Origin: SHZI01 sp963698405
GTDB lineage: Bacteria; Pseudomonadota; Gammaproteobacteria; Steroidobacterales; GCA-2729495
Direction of reading: 5' to 3'
NCBI GenBank assembly: GCA_963698405.1
Contig: CAVOQT010000003.1
Span: forward strand, 15,380 to 79,379
DNA: 64,000 bases
Numbering within the stretch: position 1 is the first letter of the stretch; every line of letters starts with the position of its first letter. The position numbers and the translations under genes are program-made. The notes below the pieces were generated by a model that did no database searches, was not told the origin of the DNA, and worked only from the letters and a program-made list of their open reading frames with translations. Of this stretch, positions 27,828 to 37,788 are shown one piece after another.

Positions 27828-28748
27828 TCAACTGCCCTCCACCACGGAACCGCTGACCACAGCCGGCTCACCGATGATCTGCACTTCGGGCTCGAGCCGC
27901 ACACCATGCTGGCCCTCGACCGTGGACTGAACCTTGAGGATCAGGCTTTCGATGTCAGCTGCCGTTGCACCACCGGTATTGATGATGAAATTCGCATGCT
28001 TGGCCGACACCTGGGCGCCGCCGATACGAGTCTCCTTGAGACCGGCGGTTTCGATCAGGCGTGCCGCATGATCGCCGGGCGGGTTCTTGAACACCGAGCC
28101 ACAGCTCGGCAGCCCGAGAGGCTGACTGGCCTTGCGCTCGGCAATCAGCGTTCGCATGCGCGCTTCCGCAGCCTGGTAGTTCTGGTTGAACTGCATGCGG
28201 GCGGCGAGAAACCACTCGTCAGCCGGTTTGTGGACATGCCGATAGCCGGTTTCGTAGGCATCCCGACTGCGCGTATGCACCACGCCGCACCGGTCGACCA
28301 CATCGACTTCGATGACACTGTTCCAGGTCTCTCCGCCAAAGGCACCTGCATTCATCCGCAGCGCACCACCCACGCTGCCGGGAATTCCTGCAAAGAATTC
28401 CGCCGGACCGAGTTGCCAGCGACCACACTGGCGGGCCACGACGGTGCATGGCACGCCGGCTTCCGCTTCGATGAGGCCATCGCCGAGGTTGCGCAGCTCG
28501 CCGAGTGCCTGGCTCGTCGCGATGACGACGCCGCGCAAGCCACCATCCCTGACCAGGAGGTTGCTTCCGAAGCCAACCCAGTAAACCGGTGTGCTCGCAT
28601 CAAGACCGCGAAAAAAAGTGAGAAGTTCAGCACGACAACGCGGCGCATAATACACGTCTGCGGGGCCACCGACGCGCCATGTTGTATGTTTCGACATCAA
28701 CTCGTCGCGCAACATTTTTCCAGGGCGCTCGCTCTTCATCGTCATCAC
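27828..28748 (-). CDS. murB: UDP-N-acetylenolpyruvoylglucosamine reductase MurB
   Basis: FAD enzyme that reduces UDP-GlcNAc-enolpyruvate to UDP-MurNAc, after MurA. The 306 residues have the HTTWRVGGPAD start, FAD-binding FGSNLLVRDGGLRGVVI, AGIPGSVGGALRMNAGAFG and LPSCGSVFKNPPG with the catalytic Ser. This is the short type I/II form without the large extra domain of E. coli MurB. The start is GTG overlapping the murC stop (GTGA); an ATG 3 bases on is equally possible. Confidence 0.97.
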   Translation of the reverse strand: MMTMKSERPGKMLRDELMSKHTTWRVGGPADVYYAPRCRAELLTFFRGLDASTPVYWVGFGSNLLVRDGGLRGVVIATSQALGELRNLGDGLIEAEAGVPCTVVARQCGRWQLGPAEFFAGIPGSVGGALRMNAGAFGGETWNSVIEVDVVDRCGVVHTRSRDAYETGYRHVHKPADEWFLAARMQFNQNYQAAEARMRTLIAERKASQPLGLPSCGSVFKNPPGDHAARLIETAGLKETRIGGAQVSAKHANFIINTGGATAADIESLILKVQSTVEGQHGVRLEPEVQIIGEPAVVSGSVVEGS

Positions 28749-30175
28749 GTGTCACCGCCCGAGTGCAACGTTGTCGGCTCGCCGTGCAGCTCGCGAAGCT
28801 GCAGCGCCATCGCACCTATATTTCCGGCACCAAGCGTGAGCAACACATCGCCAGACTCCAGCACACCGGCGAGCAAATCATTCAGTTCATCGATATGCGG
28901 CACGAAGACCGGCTCGATCTGTCCGCGACTGCGGATCGCCCGGCAAATTGCGCGTCCATCCGCATTGGCGATCGGCGCCTCACCTGCTGCATAGACCTCG
29001 GTGACAAGCAAACGGTCAGCCGCTGACAGCGCCTCGGCAAAATCGTCGAGCAGATCGCGCGTTCTGGTGTAACGGTGCGGCTGGAAAGCCACTACCAGTC
29101 GACGTTCAGGCCAGACCTGGCGCGCCGCTTCGATGGTGGCGGCAATTTCAGTCGGATGGTGTCCATAGTCATCGACCAGCGTGACGCGGTGGCCACTGAT
29201 TTCAATATCACCGAGCATCTGCAGGCGCCGGTCCACCCCCTCGAAGCTCGCCAGTGCCTGCTGACAGGCCCCATCGTCGAGCTCCAGGTCGCAGGCTATG
29301 GCGACTGCAGCGAGCGCGTTCAGTACGTTGTGCTTGCCGGGCAGATTGAGTACCACCTCCAGGGGCGGCGCCGGCGCCGGGCGCACCACGGTAAAGCGGG
29401 AACGCAAGCCTTCGCGGACCAGATTCTCGGCGCGTACATCGGCCTCTGGCGAAAAACCGTAGGTGAGCGTGGCACGGTGGAGTAACGGCAGGATGGCCTG
29501 CACACCGGGATCATCGATGCACACCACGGCCAGACCATAAAAGGGCAGATTGTGCAGAAACTCGACGAAGGTCTGACGCAGACGTTCGACATCACCACCG
29601 TAGGTACCCAGGTGGTCGTTACCGATATTGGTGACTACCGCAACCATCGGCTGCAGGTGAATGAACGAGGCATCGCTCTCATCCGCCTCGGCGACCAGAT
29701 AGCGACCGGCGCCGAGACGACCATTCGAGTCAGCACTCTTGAGCCGTCCACCGATGACGAAGGTCGGATCCTGGCCTGCTTCGGCCAGCACGCTGGCGAT
29801 CAGGCTGGTGGTTGTGGTCTTGCCATGGCTGCCGGAGACCGCGATCGCATGCCTGAAGCGCATCAGTTCGGCCAGCATCTCGGCCCGCCGGACCACCGGC
29901 TTCCGGTTGGCCTGTGCGGTGAGCACTTCCGGGTTGTCGGTGGCGACTGCACTGGAGATCACCACCACATCGGCATCCGCGACATTCTCGGCACGATGGC
30001 CGATATGCACGAGTGCGCCGAGCCGGGTAAGCCGCCGGGTGACCGCCGACTCACGCTGATCGGAACCCTGCACGGCATAACCCAGATTGAGCAGCACCTC
30101 GGCGATGCCACCCATGCCAACCCCGCCGATACCGACCAGGTGTATGCGATTGATCCTGCGCATCCGGTCACGCAT
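28745..30175 (-). CDS. murC: UDP-N-acetylmuramate--L-alanine ligase MurC
   Basis: Adds L-Ala to UDP-MurNAc, the first amino acid of the stem peptide. The 476-residue product, read from MRDRMRRINRIHLVG, has the N-terminal GIGGVGMGGIAEVL Rossmann loop. The ATP loop is VSGSHGKTTTTSL, and DDYGHHPTEI marks the Mur ligase C-terminal domain. The start overlaps the murG stop by 8 bases. An open frame upstream for another 24 codons lies over murG and is not conserved. Confidence 0.97.
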   Translation of the reverse strand: MRDRMRRINRIHLVGIGGVGMGGIAEVLLNLGYAVQGSDQRESAVTRRLTRLGALVHIGHRAENVADADVVVISSAVATDNPEVLTAQANRKPVVRRAEMLAELMRFRHAIAVSGSHGKTTTTSLIASVLAEAGQDPTFVIGGRLKSADSNGRLGAGRYLVAEADESDASFIHLQPMVAVVTNIGNDHLGTYGGDVERLRQTFVEFLHNLPFYGLAVVCIDDPGVQAILPLLHRATLTYGFSPEADVRAENLVREGLRSRFTVVRPAPAPPLEVVLNLPGKHNVLNALAAVAIACDLELDDGACQQALASFEGVDRRLQMLGDIEISGHRVTLVDDYGHHPTEIAATIEAARQVWPERRLVVAFQPHRYTRTRDLLDDFAEALSAADRLLVTEVYAAGEAPIANADGRAICRAIRSRGQIEPVFVPHIDELNDLLAGVLESGDVLLTLGAGNIGAMALQLRELHGEPTTLHSGGDT

Positions 30176-31256
30176 TGCTGCGACTCCCGGCCAGGCAACG
30201 CGCCACGATATCGCTGGTCGCATCGGGCATCGACTGCGCACGGGCACGCTGCGCCTGCTTCAGCAGCAGCGCGGGATCGTCGATACGCCGCTGCAGCTCT
30301 GCGGCGAGGCACTCGGCGCTGAGTTTGTCCTGTGGCAGCAGTGTGGCAGCGCCGGCATTGACCAGGTACGCCGCATTGCGGGTCTGGTGATCATCAACAG
30401 CCGCCGGGTAAGGCACCAGGATCGCGCCAACTCCAGCCGCCGCCAGTTCGGCAACCGTCAGGGCACCAGAGCGGGCAATCACGAGGTCTGCCCAGCCATA
30501 GGCTTCAGCCATATCAGCGATGAAGGTATGCAGCTCCGCCGTCACACCTGCACGACGATAGGCCACCTCGGCAACCCCATAAGTATTCTCACCCGCCTGA
30601 TGACGGATCTCGGGACGCTGCGCCTCGGGTAGCAGTGCTACGGCAGGACCGACAGCAGTATTCAGCGCCATGGCACCCTGACTGCCGCCGAGCACCAGCA
30701 GGCGCAATGGAGTCGAACGCCCCTGCAGGCGCAGCTCTGGCACCGGTAGCGCGGCGATATCGCGGCGTACCGGATTGCCTGTCACGCGAGTCTTTACATC
30801 GGCAGCAAAACTGCCCGGGAAGGCTTCCAGCACTTCCCGGGCAAACCTTGCCAGAAGACGATTGGTAAGACCCGCGACAGCATTCTGTTCATGAATGACG
30901 AGCGGTATGCGCAGCAGCCAGCTGGCCAGGCCACCCGGTCCTGCCGTATAGCCGCCCATGCCCAGCACCAGCTTCGGACGCCGCCGCCGCAAAATGCGCA
31001 GCGCCTCAAGCACGGCCAGCGCGATCTGCAACGGCGCCGTCAGCCAGGCGAGCAGGCCCCGGCGGCGCAAACCCTTGACGCGTACACATTCCAGCTCGAT
31101 GCCCTCGGCAGGCACCAGCCGCGACTCAATACCAAGCGTGGTTCCCAGCCACACCACCTGCTCATTCTGTTCGCGCAGCGCGCGCGCCACCGCGAGCGCC
31201 GGAAAGACGTGCCCACCGGTACCGCCAGCCATGATGAGGATCGGTGCCGGCTTCAT
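30168..31256 (-). CDS. murG: MurG transferase (lipid I to lipid II)
   Basis: Peripheral inner-membrane glycosyltransferase that adds GlcNAc to lipid I. From ATG complementary to 31254-31256 it encodes 362 residues. Motifs are MAGGTGGHVFPALA (G-loop 1), MGGYTAGPGG (G-loop 2), IHEQNAVAGLTNR, and GGSQGA in the C-terminal nucleotide-binding half. The frame is open far upstream inside ftsW, which is ignored. ATGA overlap with ftsW. Confidence 0.98.
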   Translation of the reverse strand: MKPAPILIMAGGTGGHVFPALAVARALREQNEQVVWLGTTLGIESRLVPAEGIELECVRVKGLRRRGLLAWLTAPLQIALAVLEALRILRRRRPKLVLGMGGYTAGPGGLASWLLRIPLVIHEQNAVAGLTNRLLARFAREVLEAFPGSFAADVKTRVTGNPVRRDIAALPVPELRLQGRSTPLRLLVLGGSQGAMALNTAVGPAVALLPEAQRPEIRHQAGENTYGVAEVAYRRAGVTAELHTFIADMAEAYGWADLVIARSGALTVAELAAAGVGAILVPYPAAVDDHQTRNAAYLVNAGAATLLPQDKLSAECLAAELQRRIDDPALLLKQAQRARAQSMPDATSDIVARCLAGSRSNA

Positions 31257-32428
31257 CGCTTCACCCGCCCGTTGGCACGCCGCTTGGTCGCGCTGGCGAT
31301 GCCACGGTTCTCGAGATCGATACGCAACAGCAGACCAAGTGCAGCGAGCGTCACCAGCAAGCTGCTGCGGCCGTAACTCACCAGCGGCAGCGTCAGCCCT
31401 TTGGTCGGCAGCACACCCATGTTCACGCCGAGATTGATGGCCGCCTGCAGCGCCAGCCAGACACCCAGCCCGAAGGCGATGTAAGCCTGGAAAAAATGCT
31501 CGCGGGCAGCAGCGGCCCGTGCAATCAGCAGGGCCCGCCAGATCAGCAGCACATACAGCAGGATCATCACCAGACTGCCGAGCAGACCGAACTCCTCGGC
31601 GATCACGGCAAAGATGAAGTCGGTGTGTGCCTCTGGCAGATAGAACAGTTTCTGCACGCTGGCCCCCAGACCGAGGCCGGTCCACTCCCCGCTGCCGATG
31701 GCGATCAGCGACTGGGTGAGCTGGAAGCCATCGCCATAGGGATCAGCCCACGGATCCCAGAACCCGGTGAGACGTTTCATGCGATAGGGCGAGAACTTGG
31801 CCAGCAGCGCAAAGCCAAGCACGACCGGCCCCAGCGTGAGGCTCACATCCCGCAGGCGGGCGCCGGCCAGGAACATGATGGTGAATGAAATACCGATCAG
31901 CAGAACGGCCGACCCGAAATCCGGCTGTGCGAGCAACAGGGCTGCGGCGATACCGACCAGCACCAGCGGCTTCGCAAAGCCGAAGAAACTGCTGCGGATC
32001 TCCTGATTGCGGCGCACCGCATAGTCAGCGACGTAGATCAGCAATAGCAGGCGGACCGGCTCACTGACCTGCATGATGTTGATACCGGCGATGTTCAGCC
32101 AGCGCGTGCTGCCATTGGCGGTACGACCGAGGCCAGGCAGCAGCACCATGATCAGCAGCAAGATGGCTATGGCAGCCAGCCACGGGGCGAGTTTCTGACA
32201 GACCCGCGTCGGAATCTTCACCATGCACCAGGCTGCGGCGAGACCCATCGTCGCGGCCAGCAGCTGCCGCTCGAGAAAATAGAAGGCATTGTCGTGCTGT
32301 CGATCGCCCAGCGCGATTGATGCCGATGCAACCATCAGCAGGCCAATGGCCAGCAGGATACCGATCACGCTGAGCAAGACCATGTCGGGTCGATCCTGCC
32401 CGGGCGCGGCGGTCTGTGTCGCGCTCAT
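31253..32428 (-). CDS. ftsW: SEDS-family glycosyltransferase FtsW
   Basis: Polytopic septal peptidoglycan polymerase that works with FtsI. The 391-residue protein has about ten membrane helices, with family motifs WLNIAGINIMQVSEP, DFGSAVLLIGI, GIGSGEWTGLGLGASVQK-like loop residues and HTDFIFAVIAEEFGLLG. The C-terminal signature LPLVSYGRSS is present. ATGA overlap with murD. Confidence 0.97.
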   Translation of the reverse strand: MSATQTAAPGQDRPDMVLLSVIGILLAIGLLMVASASIALGDRQHDNAFYFLERQLLAATMGLAAAWCMVKIPTRVCQKLAPWLAAIAILLLIMVLLPGLGRTANGSTRWLNIAGINIMQVSEPVRLLLLIYVADYAVRRNQEIRSSFFGFAKPLVLVGIAAALLLAQPDFGSAVLLIGISFTIMFLAGARLRDVSLTLGPVVLGFALLAKFSPYRMKRLTGFWDPWADPYGDGFQLTQSLIAIGSGEWTGLGLGASVQKLFYLPEAHTDFIFAVIAEEFGLLGSLVMILLYVLLIWRALLIARAAAAREHFFQAYIAFGLGVWLALQAAINLGVNMGVLPTKGLTLPLVSYGRSSLLVTLAALGLLLRIDLENRGIASATKRRANGRVKR

Positions 32429-33816
32429 GCCGGATCCTCCTGCAGGCCGAGTACCGCTGCGCGAAAGGCCTCACCGCGTGCAGCGTAATCACGGTACATA
32501 TCGAGACTGCTGCAGGCCGGTGCGAGCAGTACGGTCCAGCCGGGCTTCACCGCTGCATGCGCTGCGCGCACCGCCGCCGGCATATCAGCGACGCGATGGA
32601 TCGGGCACACACCCTGCAGCGCTGCCGCCAGCAGTTCGCGATCCCGGCCCAGCAGTACCGCCACGCATTCGCGGCCATGCAAGGCCTCAGCCAGCAGCAC
32701 GAAGCTGGCACCCTTGCCGTCGCCACCGGCGATCAGCACCAGCGGGCCGTCCAGACTGCTGATGCTCGCCGCTGCTGCACCGATATTGGTTGCCTTCGAG
32801 TCATCGATCCAGGTGACGCCATCGCGGGTTGCGACCACCGCCATCCGGTGCGGCAGCAGCCGGTAGCTGCGCAAACCCGGCAACAGCGCCGCTGGTTGCA
32901 GACCAAGGGCTGCACCCAGGGCGAGTGCAGCCAGTGCATTCGAAAAATTGTGCCGACCGCTGAATTGCAGATCCGTCACCGGCAGCAGCGCTTCCGTCCC
33001 GCGCGCCAGCCAGATGCCATCCGTCTGCTGCAGCAGGCCAAACTCGCCTGCGCCGGGCGTAGCGAGCCCGAAACTGATGACCGGCGTACCGGCAGGTACC
33101 AGGCTGTTCAGCGCCGGCTCATCACGATTCACGACCGCCACGCTGCAGTGTGCGTAAACACGGGCTTTGGCGGCAGTGTAAGCAGCCATATCACCGTGGA
33201 TATCCAGGTGGTCAGGCGAAACGTTCAGCAGCACGGCCGCTGCCGCATCGATCAACTGGCTGCGCTCCAACTGAAAGCTCGACAGTTCGAGTACATAGGC
33301 CTGTATCGCCGGATCGAGCAGGTCGAGCGCCGGCGTGCCGAGATTGCCGCCAACGCCGACCCGCATACCAGCGGCGGCCAGCATCTGTCCGAGCATCGAC
33401 GTAACGGTACTTTTGCCGTTCGAGCCGGTGATGGCCACGATCGGCGCGCGTGCCTCACTGACAAACAGGTCGACATCACTCAGCACGGGAATATTCTGCC
33501 GACGTGCTGCCTGCAGCACCGGCAAATGCAGATCCACACCGGGCGACACCACGATCTGTGCAACATGCGGCGGCAGGCTGGCCGGTATCTCGCCGGTATG
33601 CACTTCAACCGCCGGCATCGCTGCACGGATTGCAGCCAGCCCGGGCGGTGCAGTGCGCGTATCGGCAAACAGCGCCGCTACGCCACGGGCCGCAAAATAC
33701 CGGGCACAGGCAGCACCGGTACCACCCATGCCGAGCACGAGTACCGGACCGGTTACAGAGCCTGTCGATGGCGCCTGCTCGCTGTATTGCGGATTCATTG
33801 CTACAGCCCCCATCAC
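32425..33816 (-). CDS. murD: UDP-N-acetylmuramoylalanine--D-glutamate ligase MurD
   Basis: Adds D-Glu to UDP-MurNAc-L-Ala. The 463 residues have the N-terminal Rossmann VLGMGGTGAACARYF, the ATP loop ITGSNGKSTVTSM, LNVSPDHLDIHG and DDSKATNIGA motifs. The start is GTG overlapping the mraY stop (GTGA); ATG at 33813 or 33798 are alternatives that change little. Confidence 0.97.
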   Translation of the reverse strand: MMGAVAMNPQYSEQAPSTGSVTGPVLVLGMGGTGAACARYFAARGVAALFADTRTAPPGLAAIRAAMPAVEVHTGEIPASLPPHVAQIVVSPGVDLHLPVLQAARRQNIPVLSDVDLFVSEARAPIVAITGSNGKSTVTSMLGQMLAAAGMRVGVGGNLGTPALDLLDPAIQAYVLELSSFQLERSQLIDAAAAVLLNVSPDHLDIHGDMAAYTAAKARVYAHCSVAVVNRDEPALNSLVPAGTPVISFGLATPGAGEFGLLQQTDGIWLARGTEALLPVTDLQFSGRHNFSNALAALALGAALGLQPAALLPGLRSYRLLPHRMAVVATRDGVTWIDDSKATNIGAAAASISSLDGPLVLIAGGDGKGASFVLLAEALHGRECVAVLLGRDRELLAAALQGVCPIHRVADMPAAVRAAHAAVKPGWTVLLAPACSSLDMYRDYAARGEAFRAAVLGLQEDPA

Positions 33817-34895
33817 CGGATCTTCAGGCTCGACAGCCCGACCAGCACCAGCACCACGGTCACGATCCAGAAACGCACGATGACTTTCGGTTCGGCCCAG
33901 CCCTTGAGTTCGAAGTGATGGTGCAGCGGCGCCATGCGGAAGATGCGCTTGCCGGTCATCTTGAAAGAGGCGACCTGCATCATCACCGAGACGGTCTCGG
34001 CAACGAACACACCGCCCATGATCAGCAGCACCACTTCCTGACGAACGATCACCGCCACCGAACCGAGCGCACCGCCCAGCGCCAAAGCGCCGATGTCGCC
34101 CATGAAGACCTGCGCCGGATAGGTGTTGAACCAGAGGAAGCCAAGCCCCGCCCCCGCCAACGCGGCACAGAACACGAACAGTTCACCTGCACCGGCTATA
34201 TAAGGAATACCCAGATAGCGGGAGAAGATCGCGTTACCGGCCACCCAAGCGAACACGCCGAGCGCACCGCCGACCAGCACTGTCGGCATGATCGCCAGGC
34301 CGTCCAGGCCATCGGTCAGATTCACCGCATTGCTGCTGCCGACGATAACCAGGCAGACAAAGGGCACAAACAGCCAGCCCAGCGGGATGGAGATGCCCTT
34401 CAGATAAGGGATCAGCAGCGCAGTGGATTGCGGGGCATCGGCATGCCGGTAAAGCGCAACGCCGACGATGATGGCAACCAGCAGCTGCCAGAACAGTTTC
34501 TGGCGGGCCGACAGACCCTTCGGATCACGCAACACGAGCTTGCGGTAATCATCCGCGAAGCCGATCAGACCGTAGCTGAAAGTCACACCGATGACGACCC
34601 ATACGAACAAGCTGCGCAGATCGGCCCACAGCAGCGTGCTGAGGATGATCGCCAGCAGGATCAGCGAGCCGCCCATGGTTGGCGTGCCGGCTTTCTGCAG
34701 GTGCGTCTGCGGACCATCCTGGCGTATGGTCTGGCCGATCTGCCGCAGGGTCAGGCGACGGATCAGCGCCGGCCCCAGAAACAGCGACAGCGCCAGCGCC
34801 GTCAGCGCGCCGAGAATCGCACGCATGGTCAGATAGGTGAAGACGTTGAAGCCCGATACGTAGTCCTTGAGGTATTCAGCCAGCAACAGCAGCAT
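33813..34895 (-). CDS. mraY: Phospho-MurNAc-pentapeptide transferase MraY
   Basis: Integral membrane enzyme that forms lipid I from UDP-MurNAc-pentapeptide and undecaprenyl phosphate. The 360 residues contain about ten membrane helices. The aspartate motifs are FADDYRKL, NLTDGLDGLAI and FMGDIGALALGG, and HHHFELKGW lies near the C-terminus. Its ATG overlaps the murF stop by one base (TGATG). Confidence 0.98.
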   Translation of the reverse strand: MLLLLAEYLKDYVSGFNVFTYLTMRAILGALTALALSLFLGPALIRRLTLRQIGQTIRQDGPQTHLQKAGTPTMGGSLILLAIILSTLLWADLRSLFVWVVIGVTFSYGLIGFADDYRKLVLRDPKGLSARQKLFWQLLVAIIVGVALYRHADAPQSTALLIPYLKGISIPLGWLFVPFVCLVIVGSSNAVNLTDGLDGLAIMPTVLVGGALGVFAWVAGNAIFSRYLGIPYIAGAGELFVFCAALAGAGLGFLWFNTYPAQVFMGDIGALALGGALGSVAVIVRQEVVLLIMGGVFVAETVSVMMQVASFKMTGKRIFRMAPLHHHFELKGWAEPKVIVRFWIVTVVLVLVGLSSLKIR

Positions 34896-36286
34896 CAGTG
34901 CGCCCCTGCTTCGTCAGTCCGGCCAGTGACAGACTTCACCAGTCGCTCGAGTCCGGCACTGCGTGAACCCTTGACCAGCAAGCGCACGTCCGCCGTCATC
35001 AGCGGGCGCAGCACTTCAGCGAGTTCGGCAGCATCGGCATACCAGTGGGCTGCAGAACCAAAACCTTCTGCAGCCGGTCGCGTCAGATCACCGACGCAAT
35101 AAAGCCGGTCGATACCCCGTTGGGCAGCAAGCACCCCCACCTCACGGTGTAGAGCTGCAGCTGTCGGGCCGAGCTCCGCCATGCCACCGAGCACCAGCCA
35201 GCGCTGTCCTTCCAGCCCGGCGAGAAACTGGATCGCAGCGGCAACCGAACCCGGGTTCGCGTTGTAGCTGTCATCAAAGATCGTGCTGCCAGCCGGACCC
35301 GGCTCGGCGCGCAAACGTCCCGCAACATTCAGCATCTGCGCCAGACCATCGCGTACCGCCGTCAGGCTGGCGCCGGCAGCTATAGCCGCAGCGGCAGCTG
35401 CCAGTGCATTGCGCACGTTGTGACCGCCAGCCATCGGCAATTCAATCGGCATCTCGCCGACCGGCGTCAGCATGCGGAATTTCAGACTCCGGCCACCGAT
35501 CTCCTGCAGTTCAACTGCACGATAGTCGGCATCCGGTGACAAGCCGAAGGAAACATAGCTGAGGTCATCGCGCAGACCGCGCCAGTAACTGAAAAACGGA
35601 TCGTCGCGATTGATCACCGCAATGCTGCCGGCTTGCAGCCCCGCGAACAGTTCGCCTTTGGCTTCGGCAACATCCTGCAGGGTGCCGCCAAATCCGCCCA
35701 GGTGCGCCGGCCCGGCATTGGTGATGATGGCAATCCCGGGCGTGGCAATCACTGCCAGCCGGGCGATTTCACGTTTCGCACTGGCACCCATCTCGATCAC
35801 GGCAGCCTGATGCGTGTCACGCATCCACAACAGCGTGATGGGTACGCCGATGTGGTTGTTCAGGTTTCCCCAGGTCACCAGCACACCAGCGTCGTCACCG
35901 GCTCCAGCAAAGTGCGTGCGCAGTATGGTGCCGACCATTTCCTTGACGGTGGTCTTGCCGTTACTGCCGGTCACCGCAACGATCGGCAGATCGAAACGCT
36001 GGCGCCACATCGTGGCAAAGTTGCACAAGGCCTGGCCCGCATCTGCCACATGTACCTGCGGCAGCTCGACTGCCTGGGGCTCCTCGATGACCACGCCGGC
36101 CGCACCAGCCGCCGCGGCATCGCGGGCGTATTCCGCAGCGTTGTGTCGTACACCGCGCAAAGCAAAAAACAACTGGCCCGGCTCCAGGCTGCGAGTGTCG
36201 GTACTCACGGAGTCAAAACCGGCATCAGCGCCGATCAGCTTGCCGCCGACTACCTGCGCGACCATGGAAAGCGTCGCCATACTCAT
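34895..36286 (-). CDS. murF: UDP-MurNAc-tripeptide--D-alanyl-D-alanine ligase MurF
   Basis: Completes the pentapeptide by adding the D-Ala-D-Ala made by DdlB. The 463 residues show FALRGVRHNAAEYARDA in the substrate domain, the ATP loop VTGSNGKTTVKEM, EMGASAKREIARL and DDSYNANPGS. It starts within the murE stop (ATGA). Confidence 0.98.
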   Translation of the reverse strand: MSMATLSMVAQVVGGKLIGADAGFDSVSTDTRSLEPGQLFFALRGVRHNAAEYARDAAAAGAAGVVIEEPQAVELPQVHVADAGQALCNFATMWRQRFDLPIVAVTGSNGKTTVKEMVGTILRTHFAGAGDDAGVLVTWGNLNNHIGVPITLLWMRDTHQAAVIEMGASAKREIARLAVIATPGIAIITNAGPAHLGGFGGTLQDVAEAKGELFAGLQAGSIAVINRDDPFFSYWRGLRDDLSYVSFGLSPDADYRAVELQEIGGRSLKFRMLTPVGEMPIELPMAGGHNVRNALAAAAAAIAAGASLTAVRDGLAQMLNVAGRLRAEPGPAGSTIFDDSYNANPGSVAAAIQFLAGLEGQRWLVLGGMAELGPTAAALHREVGVLAAQRGIDRLYCVGDLTRPAAEGFGSAAHWYADAAELAEVLRPLMTADVRLLVKGSRSAGLERLVKSVTGRTDEAGAH

Positions 36287-37788
36287 GCGTCCGGCTCCTG
36301 CAGCACGATGGACAGCGCCGCACCCGCCACGGCCATATCGGAAAACGGACGGCTCACCCCGGCCACAATCTGCGTCTGCTCATGCCCCTTGCCGGCGATC
36401 AGGACGACATCACCGGGTGCGGCTGAATGGATCGCCCGTTGAATCGCCGCCGCCCGGTCCGGCACCACCTGCACCGACTTGCGGGCACCGGCACCGACGA
36501 GAATGTCGGCGATGATCTGCTGCGGGTCTTCGTCGCGCGGATTGTCATCAGTCACGATCACGCAATCTGCAAGTTCCGCTGCCACGCGGCCCATCGGCGC
36601 ACGCTTGTCGCGATCGCGGTTGCCGCCACAGCCAAACACACACCAGAGCTGACCGGTGCAGTGCTCACGCGCTGCTTCAAGCGCCTTGCGCAGTGCATCG
36701 GCCGTATGCGCAAAATCGACCAGCACGGCCGGCTGACCGGGCGATACCGGCACCCGTTGCATGCGTCCCGGCGGGGCCGTGCAATCAGCCAGCGCCAGGG
36801 CGACGCGCGCGAGCGGCCAGCCCTGAGCCAGCAATATGCCGGCCGCCAGCAGCAGATTTTCCGCGTTGAATTTGCCCCACAGACGACTGCTGAGCTGCGC
36901 CGTACCGAAATCACCATCGAGTTCGAGCACCAGGCCATCAGCGCTGAGCTGCAGCAGCCGGCCACGCAATCTGGCCGCCGGGTTATCGTCCAGGCTCACG
37001 CCCAGGCAGGCAGTTGCAGCCGGCAGGGATCCGACCAGGGTTTGACCGAAGGGATCATCGAGATTGATGACCGCCGTACGCGCTCCAACCCGGAACAGGC
37101 ACGCCTTGGCTTCCGCATAAGCCTGCAGATCACCGTGGTAGTCGAGATGATCGTGGCTCAGATTGCTGAACGCCACGACACCGAAGTGCACCCCGTCGAT
37201 ACGTCGCTGATCGAGCGCATGCGAGGAAACCTCCAGCACTGCATGCCCGGCACCGGCGTCGGCCAGTTCACGCAACTGGCGGTGCAGGGTGATACAGCCT
37301 GGCGTCGTCGCCAGCCCCGGCCGTATCTCGGCACCCAGCCCATGACCGAGCGTGCCCATGTAACCCGCACGCTCACCAAGCCGACCTAGCGCCTGGGTCA
37401 CCAGCCAGGCTGTCGTGGTCTTGCCGTTGGTGCCAGTGATGCCGGTGACGGTCAGCGCTGCGGAAGGCGTGGCGAAAAAGCGGTTGGCAATTTCACCCAG
37501 GCGATGACCGAGATCTGGCACGACGATGCTGCATACATCAGGCGGCAACATCGGCACCCGCACCGTCGCGCCCGGTTCCCAGGCAACAGCGACTGCACCG
37601 GCGGCCAGCGCCTGATCGACAAAATCGAGGCCGTGGTGCGCAGTGCCCCGGCAGGCGAGAAACAGCCCATCGCGACTCACATTGCGGCTTTCCGTCGTGA
37701 TATCGGCAACATCACGCTGCGGAACCTCCACCCCAAAGCCGTCAAACAGTGTGCGCAGATCCATGTCGTTACTACTGACCAGATTCAT
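36283..37788 (-). CDS. murE: UDP-MurNAc-tripeptide synthetase MurE (meso-DAP type)
   Basis: Adds the third stem-peptide residue. The 501-residue product has the ATP loop ITGTNGKTTTAWL, SNLSHDHLDYHG and, near the C-terminus, DNPRDEDP. DNPR is the motif that goes with meso-diaminopimelate rather than lysine, so the wall is predicted to be DAP type. ATGA overlap with ftsI. The second in-frame Met (MDLRTLF) is a possible alternative start. Confidence 0.97.
   Translation of the reverse strand: MNLVSSNDMDLRTLFDGFGVEVPQRDVADITTESRNVSRDGLFLACRGTAHHGLDFVDQALAAGAVAVAWEPGATVRVPMLPPDVCSIVVPDLGHRLGEIANRFFATPSAALTVTGITGTNGKTTTAWLVTQALGRLGERAGYMGTLGHGLGAEIRPGLATTPGCITLHRQLRELADAGAGHAVLEVSSHALDQRRIDGVHFGVVAFSNLSHDHLDYHGDLQAYAEAKACLFRVGARTAVINLDDPFGQTLVGSLPAATACLGVSLDDNPAARLRGRLLQLSADGLVLELDGDFGTAQLSSRLWGKFNAENLLLAAGILLAQGWPLARVALALADCTAPPGRMQRVPVSPGQPAVLVDFAHTADALRKALEAAREHCTGQLWCVFGCGGNRDRDKRAPMGRVAAELADCVIVTDDNPRDEDPQQIIADILVGAGARKSVQVVPDRAAAIQRAIHSAAPGDVVLIAGKGHEQTQIVAGVSRPFSDMAVAGAALSIVLQEPDA

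Noticed and set aside
32416..35102. Two 500-codon plus-strand frames over murD and mraY/murF
   Set aside because: Both are antisense to conserved Mur/Mra genes, Arg/Gln/His-rich, without signals or motifs. Long antisense frames are expected at this base composition.
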